Below, in pieces: positions 63,911-64,000 of a DNA stretch of 64,000 bases. Numbering within the stretch: position 1 is the first letter of the stretch; the number at the start of each line of letters is the position of its first letter. Made by a program: the position numbers and the translations under genes. This DNA is from Rubrivivax sp. (GTDB lineage Bacteria; Pseudomonadota; Gammaproteobacteria; Burkholderiales; Burkholderiaceae_C): positions 620,001-684,000 of the forward strand of contig JADJYX010000001.1 in assembly GCA_016719535.1 (NCBI GenBank), written 5' to 3'. Below the pieces are notes generated by a model that was not told where the DNA came from, did not search any database, and saw only the letters and a list, made by a program, of their open reading frames with translations.

Positions 63911-64000
63911 TCAGCGCCGGGCCCACCAGGCGTCGCGCGCCTGTACCGCGGTGTCGGGAAAGTCGCTGAAGACGCCGTTGACGCCCATCGCGAAGAACTG
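63911..64000 (-). CDS. Glycerophosphodiester phosphodiesterase, C-terminal end only
   Basis: Only the last 29 codons are in the window. The reading FFAMGVNGVFSDFPDTAVQA then RDAWWARR matches the final conserved block of GDPD-family enzymes (GVDGIFTDFPD in relatives). The gene enters from the right edge. The family splits glycerophosphodiesters to an alcohol and glycerol-3-phosphate. Catalytic residues are not visible. Confidence 0.7.
   Translation of the reverse strand, partial: QFFAMGVNGVFSDFPDTAVQARDAWWARR

Overview
The window is high-GC DNA (about 70% by eye) with tightly packed genes and many ATGA/GTGA start-stop overlaps. The gene set points to a betaproteobacterium of the order Burkholderiales. 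The best fit is a Rubrivivax/Roseateles-like, possibly phototrophic, heterotroph. The evidence is a bad/ali alicyclic-acid pathway of the type used for anaerobic benzoate catabolism, a BchI/BchD magnesium-chelatase pair, a TTT-type solute receptor, polyhydroxyalkanoate synthase and a PEP-CTERM-like protein. No rRNA, tRNA or CRISPR array was seen.

Layout. 1-3641: cyclohexanecarboxyl-CoA degradation (badH-badI-aliB-aliA, minus strand) with a divergent MarR regulator (badR). 3699-12260: leucine/isovalerate catabolism (liuB, liuC, liuD, liuE) behind a LiuR-type operator, interleaved with a GNAT-DinB fusion, a DUF4126 membrane protein and a YbaK/DUF1289/DsbA-like tail. 12277-14193: a scarred region with a Uma2 gene, two truncated genes joined head to head, and an orphan VgrG-type tail-spike fragment. 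14396-23423: an acetate-uptake and sensing operon (DUF485, ActP, DUF294/CBS protein, SLC5-domain histidine kinase, receiver, and a degenerate kinase fused to a DEDDh exonuclease). 23615-33163: mixed genes, including a sigma-54-preceded vWA/PEP-CTERM protein, a peptide-binding protein, an MFS transporter, a cytochrome c, LysE, a rhodanese, a class V aminotransferase, a Cys-rich MIP18 protein behind FNR-like boxes, and a Nudix hydrolase. 33166-37064: malonate use (matA, TTT receptor, matB). 37143-44836: a PAS/sigma-54 activator, then a branched-chain-type ABC transporter operon behind palindromic activator sites and a good -24/-12 promoter. 44864-64000: a lipase, mobB, a two-component pair, GlcG-like and ankyrin proteins, an IS1595-type remnant, bchID, an S9 peptidase, a SpmA/B-type protein, envelope proteins, phaC, ChaN, a methyltransferase, a CYTH-CHAD protein and the end of a GDPD gene.

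How the genes work together: most of the window feeds acyl-CoA intermediates to acetyl-CoA (cyclohexanecarboxylate, leucine, malonate, acetate), with surplus carbon going to polyhydroxyalkanoate.

Quality caution: three genes (SLC5 kinase, sigma-54 activator, livG) carry or appear to carry a net one-base deletion of the same polarity. There is a 76-base almost pure G tract beside a duplicated liuD start, and one head-to-head junction of two truncated genes. Several oddities here may therefore be assembly or consensus errors rather than biology. All functional calls come from reading motifs and context; no database search was run.
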